A stretch of DNA of 64,000 bases from Sarcophilus harrisii (Eukaryota; Chordata; Mammalia; Dasyuromorphia; Dasyuridae): contig NC_045428.1 in assembly GCF_902635505.1 (NCBI RefSeq), forward strand, positions 216,126,301 to 216,190,300, given 5' to 3'. Of the stretch, positions 1 to 9,775 are shown one piece after another. The notes under the pieces are model-generated. The model was not told where the DNA came from and did no database searches. It worked only from the letters and a program-made list of their open reading frames with translations. Each line of letters begins with the position of its first letter. Position 1 is the first letter of the stretch. Position numbers and translations under genes: made by a program.

Positions 1-330
1 ACATGCAAGTAAGTGAATTGGATTGAAGTGAGAGAAGACTATGCAAGGTCACCTGACTCACTTTGTACTCCAGAGCCATCTGGCTCCAGTGGCCAGATAT
101 AGATCAGGATGACTGAAGATGGCCCTGGATGCAATGGAAGACCTTAGCCTTTTTAAGCTAAGCTCAATTTGACTGATACTGCACCAATTCAGAATTAAGG
201 TTAGATAGCAATTGAGGCAAAAAAATCTTTTCTTTCACCTAGTCAAAAAATTATCCAAATAAATAAATCTGGGAGTGGAAGACCCTTGGGGTTTCTGGTC
301 AAAGAAGAAATTATTGCTACTTACATTCAG
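1..330 (+). repeat. Dispersed marsupial-type repeat (family R1), copy 1
   Basis: This stretch shares long words with 37,271-37,560 and 51,437-51,610: 'cagtggccagatatagatca', then 'ggatgcaatggaaga', 'aagctaag', 'caattgaggca' and a short A-rich end near 265. Less diverged R1 heads and tails occur at 12,045-12,520 and 19,130-19,560. I recognise it as a common marsupial interspersed repeat but cannot name the family with certainty, so it is called R1 here. It starts at or before the window edge. The following bases up to about 387 look like degraded CORE-SINE or unique sequence. Confidence 0.55.
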
Positions 331-387
331 TCTAAGTCAAGCAGTGACCAAATGGGACTTAACCTAGGACCTATTTGGTGGCCAATC

Positions 388-401
388 AGTGACTTACTTT
401 T
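388..401. repeat. Target-site duplication, left copy, of L1 at 402-1,244
   Basis: The 14-mer 'agtgacttactttt' here is repeated exactly at 1,245-1,258, on either side of the antisense L1. It is A/T-rich and follows the poly-T start of the L1, as expected of target-primed reverse transcription. Confidence 0.85.
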
Positions 402-1244
402 TTAATTTTTATTTAATAGCCTTTTATTTACAGGTTATAATATGCATGGGTAACTTTACAGCGTTAACAATTGCCAAACCTCTTGTTCCAATTTTTCATC
501 TCTTACCCCCCACCCCCTCCCCTAGATGGCAGGATGACCAGTAGATGTTAAATACATTAAAATATAAATTAGATACACAATAAGTATACATGACCAAAAC
601 ATTATTTTGCTGTATAAAAAGAATCAGACTCTGAAATATTGTACAATTAGCTTGTGAAGGAAATCAAAAATGCAGGTGGGCATAAACATAGGGATTGGGA
701 ATTCAATGTAATGGTTTTTAGTCATCTCCCAGAGTTCTTTCTCTGGGCGTAGCTGGTTCAGTTCATTACTGCTCCATTGGAAATGATTTGGTTGATCTCG
801 TTGCTGAGGATGGCCAGGTCCATCAGAACTGGTCATCATATAGTATTGTTGTTGAAGTATATAATGATCTCCTGGTCCTGCTCATTTCACTCAGCATCAG
901 TTCGTGTAAGTCTCTCCAGGCCTTTCTGAAATCATCCTGTTGGTCATTTCTTACGGAACAGTAATATTCAATAATATTCATATACCACAATTTATTCAGC
1001 CATTCTCCAATTGATGGACATCCATTCAGTTTCCAGTTTCTAGCCACTACAAAAAGGGCTGCCACAAACATTCATGCACATACAGGTCCCTTTCCCTTCT
1101 TTATAATCTCTTTGGGATATAAGCCCAGTAGTAACACTGCTGGATCAAAGGGTATGCACAGTTTGATAACTTTTTGAGCATAGTTCCAAACTACTCTCCA
1201 AAATGGTTGGATTCGTTCACAATTGCACCAACAATGCATCAATA
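402..1244 (-). mobile_element. L1 LINE, 5'-truncated 3' end (ORF2 C-terminus plus 3'UTR)
   Basis: Read on the minus strand this is the C-terminal end of L1 ORF2 followed by its 3'UTR and poly-A. Two short reading pieces cover the end of ORF2: one carries 'IPFDPAVLLLGLYPKEI' (human L1: IPFDPAIPLLGIYPK), the other 'MFVAALFVVARNWKLNGCPS' (human L1: MFIAALFTIAKTWNQPKCPT). The frame breaks between them. The 3' end at 402 is poly-T on the plus strand. It closely matches the end of the sense L1 at 58,787-60,983, so both belong to one young marsupial subfamily. The 843-bp length and the 14-bp flanking duplication show an ordinary 5'-truncated insertion. It cannot move by itself. Confidence 0.93.
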
Positions 1245-1258
1245 AGTGACTTACTTTT

Positions 1259-1682
1259 GATATGATTTTAGGCAAATTACTTAACCTAAGTCCCATTAGT
1301 AAAAAACGGAGAGTAATAGAGTGCATATTAAAAGGTTTTTCAATTTAACTGTACAGTGTTTTGTATACCTTGAAGTACTCTATAGATTTAAGCTGTTATT
1401 AATCACCAAAAGCCGTATATTAACTAACAACTCATTTTTTTCTTTTTATTCCCAATGACCAGCACATAGTAGGAAATTAAAAAATAACCAATTACTTGAA
1501 AGATTGTTTGTTTGTTGAAAGATCACTTGAGTGTTTTACTTTGTAGGCTAAGCTGTCCCCACAACTGTACTCCCCAACCTTATTATTAATATATTAATTA
1601 TTAATCATAGAATTACCTTCTATAGGAAGTCTCATCCAATACTATAGCTACTGGTACCTTGCCCACAAAACTACATTGTATT
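1259..1682. other. No gene; SINE-like scrap and unique AT-rich sequence
   Basis: Bases 1,259-1,330 ('ggcaaattacttaacctaagtc') look like the right half of a MIR-type SINE whose left half lies before 388, so the L1 probably landed in that SINE. The rest shows no open frame of note and no repeat I recognise. Confidence 0.4.
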
Positions 1683-1850
1683 TCTTTGCAAGGCAGCATT
1701 GCTTAATCATTAGAGAAATGAACCTAGAGTCAAGGGACTTGGGTTCAAATGCTGATCTTTATACACAAATTGACTTTTTCACAGTGGGCAAAGTCACTAA
1801 ATCTTTCAGTACCCTCAGGCAACTTTCTATGAATTTAAGTTGCAGAAAAA
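1683..1850 (+). repeat. MIR/MAR1-like CORE-SINE
   Basis: The order 'aacctagagtcaagggactt', 'gggttcaaatgctg', 'gtgggcaaagtcactaaatc' follows the body of mammalian CORE-SINEs (box-B-like GGTTCAAAT, then the GGCAAGTCACTTAA core). It is strongly diverged and no target duplication was seen. Confidence 0.6.
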
Positions 1851-1984
1851 TACCAAGTTGCTTTGGCAAAAGTAGTTTCCTCAAAAAGAGCTCTCTATAC
1901 CAATGAAATAACAAGTATAGTAAAAAAAAAAATAGATGGATAGATAGATTGATAGATAGTGATATACCTATGTGTGTTTATGTT

Positions 1985-2117
1985 CTCTCCTCTGATAGTA
2001 TGCAACATCCTTGAGGGCTGGAACTATTTCATTTTAGTCTTTGTATTCCCAGATAGAATACGATCTGACACTGTATCAAGTGCTTGATGTTTTTCTATTG
2101 ATTGATTGATTGATTCT
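1985..2117 (+). repeat. L2/MIR 3' tail
   Basis: It contains 'ccttgagggctggaactatt' and ends in a short TGAT repeat ('attgattgattgattgatt'). This is the typical 3' end of marsupial and monotreme L2-type elements. A small GATA-rich tract lies just upstream at 1,921-1,960. Confidence 0.65.
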
Positions 2118-2794
2118 TGTCCATTCTTTAATATAGGATTTATATGTTCAAATCACTCCCACAATATACAACACATTATTAAAGGTTCCAATAAATTCTT
2201 CAATTTGTCATTCTTCTTCACATTCAGGCTATTGCCAAATAACTCATTATGTCTTTAAAAAGAAGCAAATATTGATTCAATTTAATTTATCAAACAGTGG
2301 GCTCTCAGGCTCCCATTAATTCTCCGTCCATTCATTCTCTTGTTCAAATCAAAGATGATGATTTCAGATATCATGCTGAATTTCAGTTAGCTTATAACCT
2401 GGGGGCTCTAGGAGGTAGTGAAGTGAAAAGAAAGAGAAATTATTCCTAAATAAAATCAAAATCAAATTATTATGACATTTCATCTGCAGGACATTTTTCT
2501 ACCTGGTACCCAAAGTTTCCAAATTGATGCATTCTTACTAAGATATAAACAGAACAGTTAGCATGAAATCTCAATGCAGAACATGCTCTAGGCTCTGTTT
2601 AAAGAAGAAAGACAAAAAAATGTTATAATTAAGTCATCTAAATGGAATTAGGAAACAGCAGAAGTAATTCTAAAGCCTATATGGTCTCCTTAAGAATACA
2701 AAGTCTAAGTTTTATACTTACAGATTTCATATTTCCTGTTCAGATGCTGCATAAATAATTCCTAAAAGGACAAAGTCAATGATACCAACTGAGT

Positions 2795-3085
2795 CCCCAT
2801 TCCTGTATGTCTGGAATGCAGGGTTTTTCCATCCTTGCCTTAAGTGTTGCTTCTTCCAGGTGATCTTCCCTGATCCCTCTGGTTCTTGATCTCTTTCCCC
2901 CCTAAAATTACTTTGTATAATCTTGTAGATCCTTTTTCTTTTCCTTTACTTATGTGTGTATACATCACATTGCCTCAGTGGAGCAAAAATTCCTGGAATG
3001 AAGGAATTATTCTAGTTTTTGTCTTTGTTGTCAGTCCTAGTTCCTAGCATAATACTTGACACATAGTATACAGGTCAAGCATTTA
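2795..3085 (+). repeat. L2 LINE 3' UTR fragment
   Basis: In order it shows 'ctggaatgcagg', 'ccaggtgatcttccctgatc', 'tgcctcagtggagcaaaaat', 'tgaaggaattattctag' and 'cctagcataatacttgacac', the order of the L2 3'UTR. Bases 2,118-2,794 before it hold no gene and no repeat I can name. Confidence 0.6.
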
Positions 3086-3435
3086 TTTATTTTTATTTTA
3101 TTTGCCACTTGGATTTCTCCTTTTTATTTATCAGATGTGTTTTAAAAATATTTATATTTGAAACTAAATACAAAATAAGAAAAGAAAGAAAAATAGAAAA
3201 GGAAAATTAAAAAAAAACACTTGACTAGCAGAACATCAGGGAGGATGAAAAATATGTAAGAATAAATTTACATTTTAAGACAGTAGATATAATAATAGAA
3301 GACATTATATTCATGACTTTCCATATTTTCTTTGTTTCCTTGTAGGTTATTCTTTTGATCTCTTTGTGCACTTTTTACTTTATTCATTTTTCCTGTTTCA
3401 TCCCTCCCATCTTCCCCAAGCAGGATAGAATTAAG

Positions 3436-3456
3436 CATGGATATATTTATATATAC

Positions 3457-3503
<47 letters not shown>

Positions 3504-3612
3504 CATATTTGCATGCACACACAAATATGTATATTCAGACAAATGCACATACATGCATAAACACACACATACATGGATACACACATATATACATGTTCAT
3601 TTACACATATGA
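3436..3612. repeat. TA/CA microsatellite
   Basis: A (TA)n run at about 3,455-3,496 passes into mixed CA/CATA repeats up to about 3,612. The open frames through it (IYIYIY..., HTHTY...) are artefacts of the repeat. Confidence 0.9.
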
Positions 3613-3753
3613 AGACCTGTATCTAAAACAATATTAATATGGGTGACATATAATGTAGATTTCCTTTTTGATGGAATCTTTAAGTTTGGCTATATTTGAG
3701 ATCAATGATTACTAGCTCTACTGTTTTTTCTAGTAAATTCTATTCCTGATTTT

Positions 3754-3845
3754 TGTTATAGTGTTATAGTTGGTTATAGTTTGTTATAGTGTTATAGTAT
3801 AATGTTATAGTGTTTTGTTATAGTGTTGTAGTGGTTATGGTTTGT
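3754..3845. repeat. Degenerate minisatellite, unit about 'tgttatagtgttatagt'
   Basis: The words 'gttatagt' and 'gtgttatag' recur about eight times in 90 bp with small spacing changes. The array lies in the 3' region of the half-L1-like element. Confidence 0.7.
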
Positions 3846-4576
3846 TTTCTATACCTGCTAACTCTTTTACTTTAATTCTTTTCCTTAAGTTAAGTTGTTA
3901 TTACTTAACTTCTTCTTACCCATGGATCCTTCCTTCATCTTCTTCCCCAACTCTCTCTCCTACTTTGTCCTATTTGTCACATTAAACTACATACCACATT
4001 CCACTACAATTATTCTAAATACCCTTCTATGTCTTACCTTATCCTATGCCTTCTCTCATTTCTTTATAGATTTTGGAGGGTGCTATACTCTTCATTGTAT
4101 ATGTATGAGTATGTGCATATTGTTCAATATTTACTCTATTTCTGATGTGAGTGGGTTTTCAGAATTACCAATCCTCCTCCCCATCTAATACCTCTATGTC
4201 AGTTCATCTTTTGTACTTAATTTGTATAATATAATTACTATTTTTGCCTTTTTCTGGACATTTTTGCTGGTTAGAGACTAATCATTCTCAATTCTGGATC
4301 AATCTTTCCTTTGAACTACCCGATTATTAATGTTGATCTTAAACTTATGGTTTATATTTCCATGTTAAAAGAACATAAACAGTTTGTTCATGTTGAATTC
4401 CTTGAAATTAATTTTTGGTATTGACTCATATATTAAATATTCTATTGAGTTCAGCTTTGGTTGAGAAAAAGTCCTGAAAATCTTTGAATCAATTGAATAT
4501 CCATTTTTTAGGTTTAATATTGTGGTTAGTTTTGCTGGATATGATATTTTTGGCCACATGCCTAGTTCTTTTCATT

Positions 4577-4604
4577 GTGTATATATATATGTATATATAT
4601 ATAT
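4577..4604. repeat. TA tract, left border of inverted arm
   Basis: A run of TATA with one G interruption lies directly before the left inverted-repeat arm. Confidence 0.85.
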
Positions 4605-4766
4605 AGAAAATAATTCTTAGAAAATTAGAATTGAGCAAGCCGAAGCCAGTGAAGCTATGTGAAACTAAGAAATAATAAGACAAAAATAATGAAAGAAATT
4701 GAACAGTATATGAAACATCTTATAAGAAAATGAACATATCTGGTGAACAGATCAAAAAGAGAAAAC

Positions 4767-4769
<3 letters not shown>
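4605..4769 (+). repeat. 165-bp inverted repeat, left arm
   Basis: This segment is the reverse complement of 5,219-5,383. By eye the arms are 165 bp each with one mismatch (a G/A difference in 'gccga(a/g)gccagtg'). Both arms derive from the ORF1 coiled-coil region of the surrounding LINE: the right arm sits in its natural place, and this left arm is an inverted copy pasted into the ORF1 RRM/CTD region. TA/CA microsatellite borders it on both sides. Confidence 0.95.
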
Positions 4770-4803
<34 letters not shown>

Positions 4804-4821
4804 TATACATATACATACACA

Positions 4822-4853
<32 letters not shown>

Positions 4854-4892
4854 TATATGTGTATATATGTGTGTGTATACACATATATGTAT
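4770..4892. repeat. TA/CA microsatellite, right border of inverted arm
   Basis: (TA)n, then CACACATATA, then a second (TA)n and 'tatgtgtatatatgtgtgtg'. It joins the inverted arm to the resumption of LINE ORF1 sequence near 4,895. Confidence 0.9.
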
Positions 4893-5163
4893 ATTTGTAT
4901 AGTGCTCTTTTATTAAAGTTGTTGATAAATCCTGTACAATTCTAATTGTAACTCCAGCATATTTAAATTGTTTTTTGTTTGTTTGTTTCTGTAAAATTTT
5001 CTTTTTGTTCTGAGGGCTTTGAAACTTAGGAACAATGTTCCTGTGTATTTTCTTTAGAGGATTTCTTTGAGGCGGTGATTGGAGGGTTTTTTCTATTTCT
5101 ACTTGATGTTCTATCACTCCAGGCCAATTTTCTTTGATTATTTCTTTTATTATTGCATCAAGG

Positions 5164-5187
5164 TTTTTTTTTTTTTTTTTTTTTTTT
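5164..5187. repeat. T24 homopolymer
   Basis: An uninterrupted run of 24 T lies in the antisense LINE just before the right inverted-repeat arm. It may be an expansion of an A-rich stretch in the ORF1 coding strand. Confidence 0.9.
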
Positions 5188-5218
5188 GGTTACAACTTTC
5201 AGCTAGTCTAATTATTTT

Positions 5219-5383
5219 TATGTTTTCTCTTTTTGATCTGTTCACCAGATATGTTCATTTTCTTATAAGATGTTTCATATACTGTTCAATTTCTTTCATT
5301 ATTTTTGTCTTATTATTTCTTAGTTTCACATAGCTTCACTGGTTTCGGCTTGCTCAATTCTAATTTTCTAAGAATTATTTTCT
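5219..5383 (-). repeat. 165-bp inverted repeat, right (source) arm
   Basis: This arm is collinear with the antisense LINE ORF1 on both sides (for example 'tgctcaattctaattttcta' runs on into 'agaattattttcttctttaa'), so it is the likely source and 4,605-4,769 the inverted copy. The spacer between the arms is 449 bp. Confidence 0.93.
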
Positions 5384-6619
5384 TCTTTAAGAATCTGGAT
5401 CTCCTTTTCTAGTCGGTTCAATTTTTTTCATAATCTTTTTGTTTTTCTTGGATGGTTCTTTTTTTTTAAGTTTTTAGCTTTTCCTCAATCTCTCTCATTT
5501 AATTTTTAAAGACTTTTTTGAATTATTGTATAAATTCTTTCTAAGCAGGTAGCCATTTAACATTTCTCTTTAACACAGGAAAGACTTTTTTTTTTCTTTT
5601 TTACTTTAATGTCCTCCTCTGAAGACAAACCCTGATCTGCCATATTCCCATAGTGAATTTCTATGATTGGATTTTTTCTTCTTAGCCTATTCATTTTTTT
5701 AAAACTCAGAACTTATTAATATAATCACCTCTTATTCTGGGATAGGGAAGTATGATATCTCTGTCTTTATTTCAACTCTCTCCCCTCTGACCTGGAGCCC
5801 CAAACCAAGAATTCTACCATTTGGCAATTGTTGGAAGCCTACAGAGGCCCTACCCCACTGCTTCTGCCTTCACAGGAGGTATGCTGGCTCCTTCTAGCTC
5901 AAGGAGTTATCCCAGCACCATTGTTGGGCCTGGCATCCTTGTTAGAAAAGGTTCTCTCAGTCTCCCAAACTCAGATCCCCACCTTCCCACACTGCGAGAA
6001 GGTAAAAGTCTCTGTGGTACTGGCTAATCCAGCTAGCCCCAGGACTCCTGCTTACTATTTCTCTGGAACTAACCTAGAGATATAAATACTTTACATGGGT
6101 TAAAGCTAGAGAGCTTTAAAGAACCTGGGTTCTTTCTTCTGGTCTCCTATTGTCCCAGGAAACCCTCTGTTTTGCTCCAAGTCTTATTTGTTTTCCACTG
6201 ATCTATGTTTGCATTGAGGAACAATTTTGTTTTGTTTGTGGTAGAAATCTAAAGAGCTTGAAATTTTTTGGAACTACTATTTTCCCAAAATACTGCACAT
6301 CAAACATTACTAAAAGCTGTTTGTGTATCTAGAATCAGTTAAGATATGGGTATAAAAATACAAGAAGGGAAAAAAAGAGCGTCTTCATTCTAAGTAGACA
6401 ATATGGGAAAAGAACTGGAAAAGGATAGTGGGGACAAGGAGGAAGGGAGGCGAATGGTCTTGGGCAAGGTTACTTGGCAGGAAGTGAAGTCTAGAGAATA
6501 AAGAAAAGAAGTAAGGATGGCCTGGATGTTTCATAAGGATAGAATTAATAAATAGTTGTCCAATTGAATGTGTTTTTATGTATCTCTTTCCTCAAGAGGC
6601 AAGCAGGGAAAATATGATT

Positions 6620-6775
6620 ATCCTTTTTTTTACAAAGGAAGAAAATCAAAGTAAGAACAGGAAGAAGAAATGATTTGCCCAGTAACATAGCTAATAAAAG
6701 TCAGATCCAAGGCTTAAATACAGTTTTTCTGACTTCTGAGTTCAGTGCTCATTCTCCTATATACCACAGATATGC
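6620..6775 (-). repeat. MIR/MAR1-like SINE, antisense
   Basis: The words 'acaaaggaagaaaatcaaag', 'atgatttgcccagtaacata' and 'cagatccaaggcttaaatac' fit the reverse complement of a CORE-SINE ('gaggaaactgaggc', 'gacttgcccagggtcacac', 'gatttgaac'). Confidence 0.55.
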
Positions 6776-8286
6776 TTTAGATGTACTACAGATGAGCATT
6801 TTACTATATTTATTATATCTTTTGTGCCATATTTCAGTTTGTCTCATTTATCTAAAATCATAATTTAAAAATGCATTGATATCAATTCTGAATTTGCTAC
6901 AATCCAAAACTTAAATTCTATGGTCCTTCCTTGAACATTGAGGGAATTCAAAACATTGATATACACAAGTACATACATACACACATATATATACAAACAC
7001 GAATCCTATTCTCTTCCTGTCATAAAAAAGTCTACAATTTCACCTAGGACCTGAGGCCTTGTCTTTCTATGACCTACAGCAGCAGGACAATAACAGATGG
7101 ATAGTATGCCCAGGATCAAATGCAATCTAACACAGGCATGTATCTTTTGCTGACAAATGCAATGAACTTTCAAATCTGACATTTCCAGGAGGCAAATCAA
7201 AACCAACTGAATTGGATTGCTTCTGTCTAGTTCTCCCCCAAAGCTTCTCTGCAGGGTCTTTTCTGTTTGACTGTGCTGAAATGACTCAATGTGTTATCCA
7301 CATGAGGCTGTCTTTTCAGAATTTGTAGCAAAGATGTTCCTTATAGTTAATAGTAACAATTGCTACTGAATCCACACTGAAGAGAAACAAGGAAGGTAAC
7401 AGTAACTTAGCAAACTTTCACATTTTCATCAACATTCAAGAAACAAGATTAATATCACAATTAATTTAACTCTTCCCCTTGTAGTCAGGAGAAAAAATAT
7501 ACCCTCTTACCTGCAAATGCTTGGCGGAGATGTGAGGAGCTTTTTTCTGTTATTTCTCGGTTCCCTAATGCATGACAGACTGAACCAGCTGTTGCCTACA
7601 GCTGTGCTTCCTGACACACAATGACAGCATGACCATCAAGAACAAGGTCAGCTACCAGGACAAGCTCTGGGGGGGAAAAGATTTTGAAATTGGCAAAGTT
7701 ACTATATATCTCCCTTTATCCCAGTTTTCATTGCTTATCACCTACTCTGAATATCATATAACCCCATGTTGTGAACTTCATTAAAACCTCTAATGATGTC
7801 CCTTTGCCTCAATTTGACTTTCAATATCCCAAGTTTAGAACATTTTTCATCCTCTATCAAAACAAAGTCTTTCTTTGCCTCAATGTCTATGACAATTAAT
7901 TCATGTTAATATTTTAGTAAGCCTGAACTATTTAATATCCCCCTGGAATTTAAAATCCTTCCCAGGCAGCTCTCCTTTGGCAAAGTTTTATGGTACTTTC
8001 TTGTCAAGGAATGAAAATATTGTTAGGAATTTCTAACCCAGTAGGAGGCTGCTAAGAGAAATATTTGAAAGAATATTCCTGGAGATAGGAGATGGACATA
8101 TATTTTCTCCCCCTAAAACACATACTATGGAAGTAGATGCTACTATAATATTTTAAAACAATCTCCTAATGAAGAATTATATTCTTTGCCCTCTCCTTGC
8201 TTTGATATACCATTACCTATGGTGGTTTAAGAAAGGAAGACAATAATTCTTTTTCTTTTATGTAAAAGAGAAACTGATGCTTTCTT
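6776..8286. other. Mostly unique sequence, no confirmed gene
   Basis: No long open frame and no clear transposon was seen. A short CA/TA patch lies at 6,960-7,000. A possible minus-strand exon is listed separately at 7,511-7,666. Because the repeats around it are dense, this 1.5-kb repeat-free block is a reasonable place to look for conserved host sequence. Confidence 0.4.
7511..7666 (-). other. Possible host exon (non-coding or UTR), weak evidence
   Basis: On the minus strand the segment is preceded by a pyrimidine tract ending 'cttttccccccccag' and followed by 'CAG|GTAAGAG', a near-consensus 5' splice site. The enclosed 156 nt would be an exon of usual size. All three frames contain a stop (the longest starts LVLVADLVLDGHAV and ends after 23 codons), so it could only be a UTR exon or part of a long non-coding RNA. 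Chance pairing of splice signals is quite possible in 64 kb. No neighbouring exon was identified. Confidence 0.22.
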
Positions 8287-8538
8287 AGGGCAGCTAGTAG
8301 TGCAAGAACTAAGCTTGGAATCAAAGATTCCTCTTCATAAGTTCTAATCAGGCCTCAGACACTTACTTATTCAATTAATTGTGTGAATCTAAGCAAGTCA
8401 TTTACCCCTATTTACCTCATTTTTCTCATCTATAAAATAAATTCTATAAAAAGAAAATGGCAAATTACTATAGTACCTTTGCCAAGAAAATTCCAAATGG
8501 GGTCATGAAAAGCTGGACACAACTGAAAATTACTAAAT
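8287..8538 (+). repeat. tRNA-derived SINE with RTE-like tail (WSINE1-like), full length
   Basis: The head 'gggcagctagtagtgcaaga', the middle 'aagcaagtcatttaccccta' and the tail 'ggggtcatgaaaagctggac' then 'acaactgaaaa' match the common marsupial SINE. Its tail resembles the 3' end of RTE/BovB elements, as expected for an RTE-mobilised SINE. Other copies lie at 21,629, 24,020, 35,563, 39,851, 41,384, 43,970, 44,315, 56,145 and 57,003. Confidence 0.75.
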
Positions 8539-8584
8539 AACAATGTGCTTTCTACCCTAGGAGGAGGACTGAATAGATGAATCA

Positions 8585-8722
8585 TTTAGTTGACAAACAT
8601 CTAGAAGGCCTTACATGCTAGGCCCTATGCTAAACATTATTGTAAAAAGTCTGACAATCAATGAGCTCAAATATTAATTGGACAAACGTAAGTAATTTGG
8701 TATATGTAAGTTATGTATGTAT

Positions 8723-8767
<45 letters not shown>

Positions 8768-9555
8768 GAAAGAGAGAGTAGATACAAGACTATGTCTGAG
8801 GGAAAGGTATTAACATCTAGGTAGATCAAAAAGACTTCTTAAAGGAAAGTGGTACTTAAGATGAATCTTGAAGGAATCAAGAGAAGGTAAGAGAGAAAGG
8901 TGAGAAGACAGAACATTCCTTTCAAGGAAAGGTAAGTAGAACAGTGGAGCTAGATTGCCAGTGAATTCAATGAAAGGAGATTGCAATACAATGTAAGAAA
9001 AGACAATGATTGGCTAGGTTGTGAATAGTTTTAAATGCCAGAAGACTTCATATTTGATATTGGAAGTAATAGATAGCCACTAGACTTTGCTAAGCAAAGA
9101 AATGACATTCTCGGATATACATTTTAGGGAGGGAGGGAAATCATTTTATAGGATGGGTTGGAATAGGGAGAAACTTGAAGTAACAAAACCATTTAAAAGG
9201 CTATTTCAAAAATACAGGTGAGACATGATAAGGACCTGTGCTAGGGTATTGGCTCAATGAGGGGAAGAAGGGGGAAATACATGAAAGATGTGACTATAAA
9301 TATAGTCAGATTTAGCAATAGACTAGATATGTGGAGTGAAAGTGAGGAGTCATAGATGTCAATGATGTTGAAAGCCTGATAACAAGGAAGATCTTGCAGA
9401 CCTGGCCAGTAATGGGAAAATTTAGAAGAAGGGAAGTTTGGAAGATAGAAAAATCATTCTCTTTTGGAAATACTGAATTTAAGATGTCTATGAGACATCC
9501 AGTTTGTAATGTCAAAATACCTGGTGAGTAATTGGAACTCTGCTTCTTGGCTTGA
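8585..9555 (-). mobile_element. L2 LINE fragment, antisense
   Basis: Successive blocks follow an antisense L2 across its 3'UTR and ORF2 end: 'catgctaggccctatgctaa', 'agaacattcctttcaaggaa', 'gccactagactttgctaagc', 'agcaatagactagatatgtg' and 'ttaagatgtctatgagacat'. Similar antisense L2 blocks occur at 21,495, 45,700, 52,740 and 61,370. A (TA)n microsatellite (8,715-8,764) interrupts it. Confidence 0.7.
8700..8764. repeat. CATA/TA microsatellite
   Basis: 'tatgtatatacatacata' leads into an uninterrupted (TA)n run of about 40 bp. Confidence 0.9.
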
Positions 9556-9567
9556 ATCAAGTCCCAG

Positions 9568-9775
9568 ACAAAATCTTACATTCTCTAGGAAATTTTTTCA
9601 AATCCATTTTAATGAAGCTAGAACTTTCCCTCTTTTGATTATTTCAAAATTTTCCTGCATATTGTGTCATTTTACATAATTTTTGCATGCTATTTCCTCC
9701 ATTAGACTGTGACCTCCTAGAGAACAAGACCTGTCTTTTATTTTTCTTCAGTCTCGTACTTGTGCTTATCTTCAA
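9568..9775 (+). repeat. L2 LINE 3' UTR fragment
   Basis: 'attagactgtgacctcctag' and 'agaacaagacctgtctttta' correspond to the L2 3'UTR 'actgtgagctccttgagggcagggactgt'. Confidence 0.55.

Larger units (their letters stand above)
4365..5117 (-). pseudogene. L1-type ORF1 remnant (RRM and C-terminal domain)
   Basis: ORF1p is the RNA-binding chaperone of L1-type retrotransposons. On the minus strand, about 5,117-4,890 encodes 'KKQFKYAGVTIRIVQDLSTT', matching the 'YRGAPIRLTADFSTETL' stretch of human ORF1p in the RRM/CTD region. About 4,559-4,500 encodes 'MWPKISYPAKLTTIL', matching the ORF1p C-terminal 'LQPRLLYPARISF'. The two pieces are separated by a foreign insert (TA tracts plus an inverted copy of upstream ORF1 DNA, 4,577-4,892). 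Upstream of 5,117 a coiled-coil-coding stretch continues to about 5,560 without an intact frame. It is a dead copy, and the assignment to ORF1 rests on these motifs. Confidence 0.75.
3340..6180 (-). mobile_element. Half-L1-like (HAL1-type) LINE with ORF1 only
   Basis: On the minus strand the element runs from a GC-richer 5' leader (about 5,740-6,180), through an ORF1 coiled-coil and RNA-binding region (about 5,560 to 4,365), into a long AT-rich 3' region (about 4,360-3,340), with no endonuclease or reverse transcriptase. The segment after ORF1 resembles that of the sense copy at 48,540-51,425 ('aaactgtttatgttc...acatggaaa' against 'cacttacattcc...atatggaaa'). L1 relatives with ORF1 but no ORF2 are known in mammals as HAL1. 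An ordinary L1 with an internal ORF2 deletion is the alternative. The boundaries are approximate, the copy is old and broken, and it is interrupted by the inverted repeat and TA tracts at 4,577-4,892. Confidence 0.55.

Noticed and set aside
3268-4945. Open frames rich in IYIYIY, HTHT and similar
   Set aside because: They are translations of TA/CA microsatellites.
4605-5383. Inverted repeat as terminal inverted repeats of a DNA transposon
   Set aside because: The arms are internal LINE ORF1 sequence, there is no target duplication outside them, and the right arm is collinear with the LINE on both sides.
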